From: Lineus longissimus
Taxonomy: Eukaryota; Nemertea; Pilidiophora; Heteronemertea; Lineidae
Length of the DNA stretch: 64,000 bases
Assembly (NCBI RefSeq): GCF_910592395.1
Contig: NC_088323.1
Span: 4,464,001-4,528,000, forward strand
Reading direction: 5' to 3'
Shown here: positions 34,401 to 46,542 of the stretch, piece by piece
Layout of the letters: each line of letters starts with the position of its first letter
Numbering within the stretch: the stretch's first letter is position 1
The notes under the pieces: generated by a model
Told to the model about the DNA's origin: nothing
The model's input: the letters and a program-made list of their open reading frames with translations, nothing else
The model's database searches: none
Program-made: the position numbers and the translations under genes

Positions 34401-37400
34401 TTCAAAACATGTTAAGGACACAAATATGCAGTAACTTGTCTCATTTCAGTCTCGTATTTCTTCCCCCTTTACACCTTCAAAGCAAAACATGCGAATATGG
34501 CATCAAAATCTTAATCTTACCACATGGTAATACAATGACCCCAGATCTGGCACGTCCATTTCCAAACATCTTCCTGAGGCTTTTCTCCTGATATGGACGC
34601 AACATTGTGCTGGGCTTCAAATCAATGCTGGAAGAAAAACTCAATACTTGAAAAAAAATGATATCTTTAAAGTCTCATTTATGACTTGGTTGACTAAGGG
34701 ACATGACAAGTAGTGACTGTTGGTTAAGTCAATAACCTTTTGTGTTTTCCCATCCCCAGTTATGCTACCAGAGAACTACAATGCTCGAATGAATGTAATG
34801 TACTACAAAATCACTCATCTTAACTCACTTGATATCAGGATTTCTGGTGTCATTTCTGAAGTCATATTCAGCCAAAAGAGGGTGCTCCACCTCAATACAT
34901 CTTTTCTGTAAAACTTCAATATTCTCCTGACTGACTTCGAATGAGACAATCTTCAAGTCCTCAGCATCATCATCATCATCATCTTTGTCTATTTTTTCGT
35001 AAAAGTCGAAAATGTCTGACGGGATAGTTTCTTCCGGTTTGCTGTCGCCGTTGTTCATAGTTTCGTCACCATTGGTACCATCAGCTGATGTACTTGGGCC
35101 TGGCTTGTTGATCTGAAAACAAATGACATTTAGTTATTGTGTGACCTGTCCTCACTACAGAAGGTTCAAGGGATCATTTTATACTTGGATTCCTTGAAAA
35201 TGAATACAGGTATTCGAAAAACACATGTCACAGTTCTGAGCTAATTGAGAAACTTCAGTAGGCTAATACGTACCTTGAGTGCCGATTTTGCCGTCAACTG
35301 AGACTCCTCTAAATCACCATCAGCACCAGTCCCCGCTTTAAGACGACACTCCTGAATGACGGGATCTTTCAGAAGTTTTTGCAGCACCTCCGGGAATTGA
35401 CTTTCAACAAAGTATCGATTATGTTTCAGGACGAGCTTCACTTTTCCATAACTCAGGGTACACAACTGAAAGTGAAAGTTAGACGTTTTACTGAGCACTT
35501 GTAAAACCTTATCAAAGCACTCCGGAATGATGAGTCTTCGAATTAAAAGCATCAATGAATCTTTTCCATGTAACACGACCATCATAACGGTATTTAACCA
35601 TGTTCTGTCTTCGTAACTGGGAATAATATGGGGCATGAATAAGTTTCAGAACCTCATACCCATGACTTTCCAATCACAAGTCAGATATCTTCCACTGTAC
35701 CAACACGCTTCCTCACCTTGATGAATTCCTCGATACCATTTGGTAAAGTAGTCTTGCTCAACCTCTTCAGGTATTCAATGATGTCCTGAGTCTGCAGGCC
35801 GACTGACACAGCTGCGTACAGGGAGTAGGCTGTCAGCCGATACTCATGGATATGCTCTGGTCGGCACACGGGCTGGATATGAGAATAACAAAAACAATAG
35901 GATTACTAGTGTGCTACCAATTTATATTACTGAGCCTCAGTATGCCACAGATTCAAGGATAAACTCCCAACCTGAAAAGTTATCTCAATTTCGGTGATAA
36001 GAACTAACCTCTGCTATTGCTATGAGAAAATCATGTGCGTGTTTGTAGACCGGTGAAAACGCCTCCAGGAATATGTGACCATTTGGTGCCTGGAAAATAG
36101 AAAGAAAAAATAACAGCAAGTCAGCCAAATTTTGAATATGGAGCCCATCTTTTTACTAGAGAATTTTTTAAAATATCCCCAATTTACATGAGGTGGTATA
36201 AATTTTGAAGCAGGAGCCGCATCCTCTTTAGGGTAACGCTTGCGCTGTGTGTGTCAACATTACATGCTAAAAGTCAAGTTCCTCATTACAGACTTTCTAC
36301 TCAGACGTTCTGCTCAAATGAAAAAGTGACCTATGCCACTCACCACCCAGATAGGTCTGGCATTGTGATCCAACTTCAAACTGAGAAGAGACCTGTAATC
36401 TTTAGCACCATATTCATCCTCAGGGGCAGTGATTGCTTCTTCTGCATTCTGCTTGGCTACCTCTGGGACCAGACCTAAAACAGACAATGAGCAATCATTT
36501 AGATTAGATTGAGGGTGAAAAGTACTTTACCTACTTCATCATTATTGCTTCATCTCTATGAAACAGACGAGAACCACCAACGTCTTGCTGGAGTTGGAGT
36601 CTGGGATGTCTGAATTCTAAATAAGGCCATCACTCTGCCCACTGAGCTAAAGGGAACTACCCTCTAGCCTGCATCCTTTTGTATAATTCTGTTGCACTTA
36701 CAGATAGAGCTTCTCTTGTAAAATTAAGTTACAGATAGAGTTTGTCTTGTAAAATACTGTTACAGATAAATGTGCATGGGCATTGCAGAAACATCACACA
36801 CTATTATTTTTCTTTGTAATGTTCACCTTTATCGCCTACTGGCTCATCATCTCCATAATTGGAGTCCTCATCGTCCGGTTCGTATGAATCTGCAGCCTTT
36901 TTGGACTTCTTCGACTTTTTTCCTGAAAATTAATAATCCCAGATGTTGACAACACACAAAACCTGCAGTTCACAAGGCAGCCAATCAATAGCCTTTGGTT
37001 ATGACCACAGCAAATAAACAAACCTAGGTGAACAATCAAATGCCTGGATCAGTGGATATCTTATAACTTGCCATGCCCAGTAGGCCTACAGGGAAGACAA
37101 ACTGAGTTCTAGACAACTTTCATAAATTTGGTACTTCCTAGAAATTACAACGACTGTTATTCATCGTGACGATAAGATGGGATAAAAAAATTCATCTGTG
37201 AGTGTGACATTTTTTGGGAAACCCTGTATTAGGGGTGCGTAAGAAAGCAGGAACGGACCGAAACGGACCAAAACGGCCCGAAACAGAGTTAAAATTTGCC
37301 GAAACGGAGCTTCTAGTTGTTTTAAATGGCATCTATAGGCAAGATAGGGCCCCTGAATTATAAATTATGTTCATATAATGAAGATCAGACTTCTTTTCCA

Positions 37401-37849
37401 TGATTATGATAGCCCCTAAATATTTAATGAGGACTAAATTTACTTTCACGCAGAGCTGAAGTGACGTCATCAGTTCTTGTGCAGTATAAGCGCTGTCTGC
37501 TACTGGAATCGGCCTCGACCAAATCAGGCAATATCATCAATATCACGATGGAAAAGAAGTCTGATCTTCATTATATGAACATAATTTATAATTCAGGGGC
37601 CCCATCTTGCCTATAGATGCCATTTTAAACCACTAGAAGCTCCGTTTCGGCAAATTTTAACTCCGTTCCGGCCCGATCCGGCCCGTTTTGGTTCGTTTCG
37701 GTCCGTTCCTGCTTTCTTATGAACCGCGCGCTGTATTAGTGTATATTATTTCGTATTCAGCTGTGCTATAATTCTTTAGCCAGCCATTTTCCTGAATAAC
37801 AACGCATCTAACCTTTTGATTTCTTTTCTCTCTTTGTGCCCCCACCCAT
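31407..37849 (-). CDS. ERCC3: ERCC3/XPB, TFIIH DNA helicase/translocase
   Basis: Sixteen exons, right to left: 37813-37849, 36827-36922, 36344-36474, 36009-36089, 35717-35872, 35274-35465, 34829-35112, 34521-34627, 34159-34262, 33689-33881, 33263-33531, 32810-32946, 32484-32698, 32127-32275, 31743-31871 and 31407-31535. Phases agree, giving 802 aa (human XPB 782). XPB is the 3'-5' translocase of TFIIH, opening promoters and excision-repair bubbles. Seen: N-terminal EYGAKDYR and [20 protein letters not shown]-type segment; Walker A CGAGKT (K365), split by an intron; DEVH box formed exactly across an exon junction (D460/E461); [12 protein letters not shown] with the XPB RED motif; [34 protein letters not shown] (motif VI); and the C-terminal [15 protein letters not shown] and HPLFKRFK tail. 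All catalytic motifs are intact. One exon 13 donor is GTTGGT. Head-to-head with the dsRBD gene. Confidence 0.97.
36575..36660 (-). repeat. tRNA-derived SINE fragment in an ERCC3 intron
   Basis: On the minus strand, tagctcagtgggcagagtg is a good RNA polymerase III A-box context (tRNA D-arm like). No B box (GGTTCGA type) is seen in the expected distance, so this is a truncated SINE rather than a tRNA gene. Confidence 0.45.
37224..37739. mobile_element. hAT-like foldback element with ~170-bp inverted arms in ERCC3 intron 1
   Basis: The element (37233-37730) is flanked on both sides by the same ctgtattag (37224-37232 and 37731-37739), an 8-9 bp target-site duplication typical of hAT transposons. 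The arms (about 37233-37402 and 37548-37730) are near-perfect inverse copies starting gtaagaaagcaggaacgg, with repeated aaacggacc/aaaacgg motifs. The 145-bp centre is unique. No transposase is encoded. Confidence 0.82.
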
Positions 37850-38704
37850 GCTTAATTCACTCGCACAGGTAAAACGCCAAACGCGTCCTCTGAAGTGACA
37901 AAATTGTGTTTATTATGCACAAAATTTCACTTTTCTTGGAACTTGTCAACCATGTTTTTCAACAGCTCGCTGCGCTTGCGCACTCAGGTCTACTGCACTT
38001 CCTGTTTTTGGCGTGAAGAAGAGAGAAGGTCGAAAAGGTAACTTTTGCAAAAACTACCGAAATATTTCCACTAAAACCTGTTGGACTTTGTTAAACTATA
38101 TTTTCTCCCACTGTAGCACTTAAGTTTTTTGAGGTACATCTTGTACTTAGCGGAAAATATTGCTGTGAACAGCCGGTCTTTGTCTACCCGGTTTCGTCGC
38201 ATACACACTCCATGTACATTTGCACACATGTTACACTGCACTGCAGCGCCATGTCCAAGCTTGTGTGGATTCATCGTGTTTTAGTGCTTGCATGCATGCC
38301 AGCATAGGTCTTAGTCATGGGAAATACGGTCGCACTAACACTGTGGTCTGAAATAAAGACATTTGGGTGTGGCTTGAGGAATTTGACGAAGACAAATACT
38401 GAAATAGGCACACTAGCCAGACTAAGACTTGGGCTTGGCCAGAGCAAGCCCGAGGCAGAGGGCAGAACATGTCAACGTCTGTCTTTATTCAGAGACAGAG
38501 GAGGCCTTGGCTTAGGCTAGCCAACCTCGTACAATGTCATACACCACGAAATGCCATGAATGAAGCCACTGTTGTGACCCTGGTTCCAGGTGCGAACGGA
38601 TGACAGATGACAGACGACAGATTCGTCCAGGTCCAAGCAAAGACTCAGATTGACATGCCGGTAGGCCTAACTAAGTTCTACATTTCTTCCCTCTTCCATT
38701 TCAG
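37850..38704. promoter_or_regulatory. Bidirectional promoter region between ERCC3 and the dsRBD gene
   Basis: The two ATGs are 855 bp apart and diverge. A strong ETS site (CAGGAAGTG on the minus strand, 37996-38004) lies about 150 bp from the ERCC3 ATG. A probable 5' UTR exon of the dsRBD gene ends at tcgaaaag|gtaact (38037), and the matching acceptor, ccatttcag, directly abuts its ATG at 38705. No TATA box seen, as expected for housekeeping promoters. Confidence 0.55.
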
Positions 38705-41700
38705 ATGTCTCATAAAGGCCCAGGGAAGACACCGATAGCACTTCTGTATGAAGTTTGCTCCAAATTGCATAATGCCCAACCAAACATGAAACCACATTAT
38801 GAGGAAGTTGAGGTCAAGGGCCAGGTTCATGATCCTGTCTACGTCTTCAAGTGTTCAGTTGGGGATCTTCACGCAATGGGACAAGGTACATTATTTTTCA
38901 TTTAAAGTGTGCCCTTTCTGTAGCAAAAGTCAAATAAAATAGCTGTGCCCTTTTGAAACGAACCGTGAGCTCCAGGCAGTAGATGTAATTTTGATGATCT
39001 TTAGACAATGCAAGAAGCAAAGTGGTGACAATACTAAACGATAATCTCATCCATTTTTCAGGTACGAAGAAGAAGCAGGCCAAGCACCAGGCTGCCCACG
39101 GTGTGCTCCAGAAGATGGATGATGGCTCCGGAAGGTGCGTTGTACCGGGACTCCCGGGTCAAAACAGGTGAAAACTTGCAATGAAACCAATATTCCTGGC
39201 TAACAAAACCCCCAGTTTCATTGAAAACCATGTCCTCCACCTTAACACTTAGGGTTTAGTCGTGAAAAAAATATCCCTCCCATTAGTAAGTGGTTTAACA
39301 TCTTGAACACGACCAGAGGTGAACTTCTGCATGCACTTCAAATGCATGCAAGCAATCACAGCAAAGATTATCACTTGCAAAAAGAATTTATCATTTGTGA
39401 TGGTCATCACAGGTCCCTGTGTAGTTTATGGCAACCTAATACTCTGAACCTCTTCTACACAGATCAGAGATACTTGACTCTATGTTTTCACAACCGCATA
39501 CAGTTGTAAAAGGCAGATTAGACAAATGACGACTTGGTTTAGACATTGGTAGCCAAATGGAAAAATCTTGTAACCATTGGTGATGAAAACAAGTTGTTTT
39601 GAGCATCGGCATCCTACATGGCAAAGACCTCTACTCTGTCTGACATCTCTGCAGGTTATGTTGATGCGGTGCAAAATTATCAAAATTGCTGAAGATGAAG
39701 ACCCACATCATTGATAAACCTTTCCATTGTAGCATCATGCTGAACCTTTCGCAGATTGGTGACGACGGTTCAGACGGCAACCCGGTCGGACAGCTCCAGG
39801 AGCTCACCCAGGAGTGGAAATGGGTACCTCCAACCTACGAGTTCTCCGAGACTGTCCCCAACAAGGGACAACCTGCCAAGGAGTTCACATGTACACTGAA
39901 GTTGGGCAAGACGCTGCAAGAACGCGGCATTGGGAAATCTAAGAAGAGTGCCAAAAGGAAAGCTGCCCAGGCCATGCTTCAGCAGATCAAGGCTGGTGCC
40001 ACTGTGTGTGCTGAAGATATGGAGCCAGAGGACTTTGATGTAGGAAATATTTTACCTAAACAACTACATAAAACCGTTTTTTTGGTTGAGAAGATGATAG
40101 CAATAATGTTAGAAGAACTTTCTCTAGTATTTGCCATATTGTGCCGAATTGGGCAAACTTAATTGTGAAGTAAGAATCATAGGAGAGTACAAGTAGGTTC
40201 CTTGATACATATTAACATCAAATTGTACACACTTCAGTGTTGTGTACATGCTGCTTTGAAATAGCTGGCTTCTACATTGGGTGATTTCAAAGTCAGTTTT
40301 TAGATTTAGTTTTAAAACTAAATGGAACACTAAAACCCTTGATTAAACCAGCATTGAAATGAAGTGGGTTTTAGTTTCATCCTATTTCAAAGTCAGTGTT
40401 TGTTGGTTTTAGCATAATGTCCGGTTTTAGCTTAAAACTAAGGGATGGTTTTAGTGTCAAAAACTAACACCGGGACTAAAACTAAAACTCTCCACAACAC
40501 CAGAAATGAAATCAGTTCTGGTGTTAGTTTTGACACTCAGTTTTAGCATTATCCTATTTCAAATTAGGTTTTAGTTTCACACTGAAACCAATTGGAACAC
40601 CAAGGTTTGATCTTAATCCCAGCTCGGTGTTATATTTGGAAGATTTGTAGTGCATTTTGTATTACCAATAAAACTAACACCTTAGGCATTAACACCGAGT
40701 GGATTTCAAAGTTGGTGTTGGTGTTAAGAATAAAAAATCATGTTGTTCGTACCATTTCAAGAAGTAGTTGCTGGTATTTTGAACGATGATGGGAATAATG
40801 ATGGACGTGAAAGAAGACGACAAATTTATATAGATCGGAAGCGGTTACAATTGTGAAACAACAGTAACAACGACAACAACATGCATGTTTGGTTTTTCCA
40901 AGGTTTTATCTCTGTCCATCTTTGTGTTAGTTTTACCTGCAGAATAAAACCTCTTCTTAGTTTCAGCCCAGGTTTTAGGTGTTTAGATAAAACCAGTGTT
41001 GGTGTTAAACTAAAACCTCGAATTGGTCTTATCCAGACATAGGTTTTTAGGGGTAGAAATTAAGAATAAAACTGACACTAACACCCAACACTAAAACCAA
41101 AACCAACTTTGAAATCACCCATTGTCATAAAAGGAGAGAGAAAATGAAATCGTGAACATCATCTTGTTTTCAGCACTTGCATGACAGCAAGGGTTCCTAC
41201 ACTGCCCTGAAGGAGGGAAAGCGCATACCAACCATCACACCAGGTGCCAGCAAAGAGATTGGCAAATTCTACGCAAAGATGAAGAATGCGACTGGTCCAA
41301 TCCTGAACGCACTCCACACCAAGCCTGTGACCACTCCAGCGGCAAACTATTGCCAGATGCTTCAGCAGTTGGCAGAGGAACAACGATTCGAAGTGACCTA
41401 CGTTGACCTCCAGGATCCTGCTCCAATCGGTAAAGGTAGAAGCTTTGTTGGAACTTTTTTGTTGTTGTGGGGGAGGGTGTGAAATTAGTGCCTACTTTAG
41501 AAACAACTTATTGCCCTGATGTCTGGCTTCAGTGATCTGTCCTTTTCTTCTATGTCTTTGTAGTTGGTATATTTTGGTAGCAGGCAGTAGTCTCATTTGA
41601 GGGATGAAGCAAAGTGTGGTAAAGGTATCTTGCTCAAGGACTCTGTGATCCTTCCAAAACCACTCTGCCAATATCTACCCTCACCATGTGTTCTGAATCA

Positions 41701-41911
41701 GATATTTCTGTTTTCACTTTTATCGAATGAATTTGTAACTTTGATCACTCTATCACTTCCAGGTCAGCACGGTCAACGCCAATGCTTGGTTCAACTCTCC
41801 ACCATGCCTGTGGCAGTCTGCCATGGCTTCGGCCCAACCACGGATGACTCGCATGCCCAGGCAGCCCACACTGCTCTGCAGTACCTCAAGATCATGACCA
41901 AGAAGGCCTAA
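38705..41911 (+). CDS. TARBP2/PRKRA: Triple dsRNA-binding-domain protein (TARBP2/PRKRA/Loquacious family)
   Basis: Five coding exons: 38705-38885, 39062-39134, 39733-40039, 41174-41429 and 41763-41911. Phases agree, giving 321 aa. Three dsRBDs are visible. Domain 1 (about 8-77) starts KTPIALLYEV and ends GTKKKQAKHQAAHGVL. Domain 2 (about 102-172) starts PVGQLQELTQEW and ends IGKSKKSAKRKAAQAML; both have the KKxAK RNA-contact helix. Domain 3 (about 242-317) has CLVQLSTMPVAVCHG and AHTALQYLKIM and lacks the lysine cluster, as in the protein-binding third domain of TRBP and PACT. Members assist Dicer in small-RNA loading and, in vertebrates, modulate PKR. The third domain resembles both TARBP2 and PRKRA, as expected for a gene predating their duplication. 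The ATG directly follows a splice acceptor, so the 5' UTR is spliced. The 3' UTR may reach 44004. Confidence 0.94.
40275..41125. mobile_element. Inverted-ended element in the dsRBD gene intron 3
   Basis: Ends cattgggtgatttcaaagt and, inverted, caatgggtgatttcaaagt bracket about 850 bp. The core repeats ggttttag, aaaactaacacc and tttcaaagt in both orientations. No ORF of note; a MITE-like, non-autonomous element. Confidence 0.65.
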
Positions 41912-43491
41912 GTTTATCAAAGGCGGTAGTGTCAGAACTGGGTATTCACATCAAGGTTGTAGGGAATACCCTATGAAAACTTTTAATTTTTTGCCCCTGC
42001 TGAAATGCATGCGGTGATAATTTTAAAAACCAGAAATCATTTTACCCTGCTGGTTATTTTGCCATGCATAATATTGTTAGGTACCACTAGGTCAGTGGTG
42101 CTGATGCCCAGTTCTGATATTACGTGCTCTGATACGACCTGTCGCTGCACTCTTCAAAACACCATGCACAGCAGGTCTGACTACATGCCTTGTATTTGTG
42201 GTATTTTGAAAATTGTAGTAAACTCTTTTGATTGGAACTGGTTCTTGTAGAACTGGGGGTGATTTCTCTCTGTGGAAGTGGAATAATAAGAATTCAAATA
42301 CATGGTTTTTGGAAACTATTGTTGTATTGGAAGGCATTTCTCTTCAGGGAGTGTCCTTTTTCTTCCTGAGAGGTCACCCTCAGTTCTGACAAGTTAGGCA
42401 CTTTATTATGGTGCATGTAGAATTTGGTTGTTCATAGAGTGTAATTACGACATTTTTCTTTTGTCTCATTTCCTGCTTCAAAAAATATACAGAAAAATAA
42501 CAGGAAGAAAATCATAGCATTTTAATCTTTTGTCGGTCAGTAGTGGAATGATGGAAAAATGTTCATGATTAAGTCAACTATTTGGAGACTGAAGGCGACA
42601 GAATGGAATTTTAAATCACAGTAGTTTTAAGAAATATTCGTATTTTTGATGATGTACCATTGGTTAACCCTTGTGCTAGGTTCAATTACAGTAACTAAGC
42701 TGCACAGTTAGGCATCGAAAGGGAAGTGAGGGATCATCATAGTGTGTCCTGCTCATGAAACGATTCTGATGAGCTTAACGTGACGATTCTTTGCTGCCGT
42801 GTCTCACAGAGGGGTTGACATTTTCTGCACCCATGTGTCTTGAACCACACATGGCTTGAATGCAAACATACTTAGTCACCTTCAGACTTCAAATGGTTGA
42901 TTCCTTCCAAACTACAGTTTTGACGTTGTAGCCGTGCACTCTCATCAAACCATTTGGTCTCTATGTATACAGTATATACATGCACAATAGTACAAGTGCA
43001 AACAGGGGGTGACTCTATGAGTTGAATCGATTCTTATCTCCATGTGCTCAGGGTAACTAATATAGTAGAACATCTATGATTTGGACCCAAACGTGAAATA
43101 GTCCGCTTCAGCTGTGGCAGTGGTTACATCAGAGTCCTCTTTAGGTGCTCTTCTGTATTATATTTATTGGATTTTGAATGCGAAAATGGCATTAGCTGAA
43201 ACTATTCACAGAGACCCACAAATTTGTTATGGGATTGATAGAATGCTCAACTCCTGGAGTCAACTTGCCTGCTTTATCTCATTATTGCTCATGAATGAAT
43301 GTTGGCATTTTAAAGTATGGAGATGTAAAAAATCCCTGTGAGTTCCACCTTGATTAATCATTTTCAGCACCTCTGGGTGTTACTGTCTCATGTGCCCTGC
43401 TTCATGGTTGGTAACTTACCAGTGTGGTCTGCGGAAGTAAAGGTGTGATAAATTGAAAAGGGAATTCGCAGATCAGTTTCTTCTTCATAAA

Positions 43492-43584
43492 TGTGACCCA
43501 TCACACCAAGATGGGTAGCAGTTTCATTTATTGCTCGATACTAGGCCTTGTGACTTCCTACCCAATTTGTTGTGATTGGTCACA
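43492..43584. mobile_element. Compact palindromic MITE (93 bp)
   Basis: The arms tgtgacccatcacaccaag and the inverse of the right end (tgtgaccaatcacaacaaa) pair over about 27 bp with few mismatches. The left arm resembles sequence at 7651. Confidence 0.6.
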
Positions 43585-44003
43585 AATGTTCACAATAATC
43601 AGGAGTTTAAAATTCCTTAACCTTAGTCATCTGTCATTATTGTATGTTACTGTAATATGTGTGGTCGTTGTTTTGCAAGAGTCTATTGGGTTCTGAATGG
43701 ATGCATTTATACACGATTTATATATATTTTATTGCATGTACACAGGGCTTTCATGCACCTTTAACATGCTAGGCTGACTTCTCTATACAGTTCCCTTGGC
43801 CTGTACAGCAGATCCCAGTTAAGAGAATATTCTTTACAAATGACATGAAGCATGGTACTATCTTATACCCTGTGTTACATGATCATATTTGATTTGAAGA
43901 GTGAAAAACTTGTCAAAATGTTTGACCGAACCGTACCGTAAACAGCTTGGAATTTGATGAAACAACACATTTTTCGTGGAATGGCCTGTCTGTCTTTTTG
44001 TCA

Positions 44004-44009
44004 AATAAA
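44004..44009 (+). terminator. Candidate distal poly(A) signal of the dsRBD gene
   Basis: AATAAA in a tcaaataaaa context about 2.1 kb downstream of the stop codon. A nearer non-canonical signal cannot be excluded. Confidence 0.35.
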
Positions 44010-46378
44010 ATTTGATCAGGTGTGTTGGTGATAAGTCACACTAGCTTTTAATTACCTGTAGTACCATTTGAAATGTTTTTGTTACACCTTTAATTGGAAT
44101 ATTTCTATTAGAATGTCTTGAATCTGTTGTACAGTACGTTATCTAGTGCATTTTTGCTCGTCGGTTGAGTCGAGCATGTCTGGGGTGCAACCCACTGGGA
44201 AGGGTCAGGGACGTGTACTGTGCTCTGGGGGATTTAAAAATGCACATGTGCAGATGATAAAAGGTCACAGCTTATCACTATCGCTGTGCATGTGTAGCCC
44301 ACATTTTTCAAAGCATGGTGTGTGTAGAACTTTTTTTATATTTTTAGGGGTGGGTTGGGATCTAATCAAGATTTCCACATTGACTCTTGCAGGATAACGA
44401 CATAGTTAGGCCGAGGCAGGTGAAAATAATCTCTGAAAATATGAGCCAGTTCAGAAAAGGGTTTATCTGACTGTCTGAATAAGCTTCACGAATATATTTC
44501 AGGGGTAGATACAGATATTGGGTGGCTGCCACCTGGGCTAAAGGCCACATTTTAGCTCCACCCTTCTGGTGGTCAATGAGACAACCAGTAGGGACAGCGA
44601 GTTATAAATTCCTTAAACCTTGGCTGTCAAGATGGCTTTCTGAATGTTACTTTGTACTTAACTCTTATGTCAGTTGGGATAAAATCTTTTCAGATTAGTT
44701 AGCCCTTCTTAAACCTTAGTAGATATGGCATTAGTGGCTACAAACAACAGAAAGATGTTTTCAGCTGTCTCGCCTCCCTAGAACGTTCCTACATTAAACA
44801 TTTTGTAGCATGAAAATCTCTCCGTATGACTCGAGTTCATGTGGTGTCGTATTGGACAGAGTCATATACAGGAGTTGGCATCCTACGCTTTGTCTGTCTT
44901 GTCATTGAACATTTTGAGGCAGAGTTTTGATGACTTTATCAGTCATGCTGTGCATATATCTCTGTTTTACCTCGCTTTAAAGAGAACAACATTGTTTGCA
45001 GACTTTCAAGCTGTCAGCAAATGTTTGAACACCTAACCCCAGATTCAATCCAGTGAAAAAACCTACCAGCCTGTATAGAAGAGAGAGCTGATGCTTCAAA
45101 GAACATAAGTTGAAGTACTATGTTTTTGATGTTGAGACTAAGACCAACTACACCAGTATGATTCTCGTCTCCAGTCCATACAGTTCTGTAGTATGATATC
45201 CCAGCCTACTTGTATTGATTTTATCACTTGCCACTAGTTTTAACAACATGTAGTAGGACGTTCTTGTGTCACAAGGAGCCTTGGATAACTTTTTCTGTGA
45301 GAATTTTTCCTTGAATGTTCAAAGAGAACATGCTGTGAAAAACTTATAAAGGTTTGAAGGGTGTGACATCAGCTGTGTAGCTTTTGAGATTTTGATGGTG
45401 ATAGTGTAGACTGTAATGTATACGTGATCAAGTCCTCAACAGTGACATTTTTATTGTATTTTTTGTTTCTTTTTTACTACATGGTCAAACATAGGTCTGT
45501 TGACTTAAAACAGTACAACGAAGGTAAAATTAATGGCATAAAAGCATCCTAAGATGGCTACCATCACGGTTTATTTATTGCACTGATATGATTTGGATAT
45601 ACATGTATCTAAAATTGTAGGAAATTATTCGAAATCATGTAAAAAGGTTTTGTCTGAAAAATGCAATTTGGTGAAAAAATGTTTTGTGCAAATCTTGGAC
45701 AAGGGTTGCAACTTGGTTTGTGGCATGTCATTGGTATAGAACATGGCAGCGTGCACATTGAAGATGGTCGACAATTAATTTTTCGACATTGAAAATTTGA
45801 AGTCTTATCTGTGTTTTCCCTGTGCCATCATTCACGCCGTCAGTCATACCAATGGATGAAACATCACGTTTTGAATGTGTACACTGCTTGTGCATGGAAA
45901 GGTGACTTAAGTTGAGAAAATATAAGAATAGATACTGATAAAAAACTTGATGAAATGTTATGGTCACAGACCTTGGCCTGGGTTACGGTTTGGGCTAGAA
46001 AGCTTTCTTCTCTTATCATTTGTGCAAGATTCTGCATAAATGTCGCTCGTATGTCTTTAGTTTTACATGGTAGACCAGTGTTCATTACACAATCATGAAC
46101 AAATTAAAAAATTTATAAACAAACTTTTCTTTTGTTGTGTTGTGTGGTGTTGCTTCTCTAAAGATTACATCATGGTTACGATACATTGGTTCGATTGGGA
46201 GTTAATGTTTGCTTCTCCAACCCAACACAGCCCCCCTTCCTTGAGACATTTAAAGGCAGTTAAATCTCAGACGTTGAATAAAAGCTGCTGTAACGTCAGT
46301 ATTTCAGCAAATGAGGGGAAATGTCTCCACTGAGAAAGGATGCAAAGAAGGCAATCTTTTAAACTGCATAAAATTAAA

Positions 46379-46384
46379 TTTATT
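46379..46384 (-). terminator. Poly(A) signal of YAE1
   Basis: Minus-strand AATAAA about 160 bp beyond the YAE1 stop codon. Confidence 0.6.
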
Positions 46385-46542
46385 CAAATTCAAAGGAGAC
46401 AATACCTTGGATACAGAAACTACAAGAAGCATTGTTGTGTGGACGAAAAGATTGGATGAGGCTTAAACAGCTAATACTCGAGGCTTTGCAACCCCTAAGA
46501 GTGACCAAAGGTTAAAAATTGCATAAGTATCGTAAGATAAAC

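Larger units (their letters stand above)
41912..46542. other. 3' UTR of the dsRBD gene and convergent intergenic DNA to YAE1
   Basis: About 4.6 kb without recognisable coding sequence. AATAAA at 44004 is a plausible distal poly(A) signal for the dsRBD gene (3' UTR of about 2.1 kb). AATAAA on the minus strand at 46379-46384 is the YAE1 signal. A compact palindromic MITE lies at 43492-43584. Otherwise AT-rich, with no family-like ORF. Confidence 0.5.

Noticed and set aside
36575-36660. tRNA gene
   Set aside because: Good A-box context but no B box, anticodon arm or acceptor stem pairing; called a SINE fragment.
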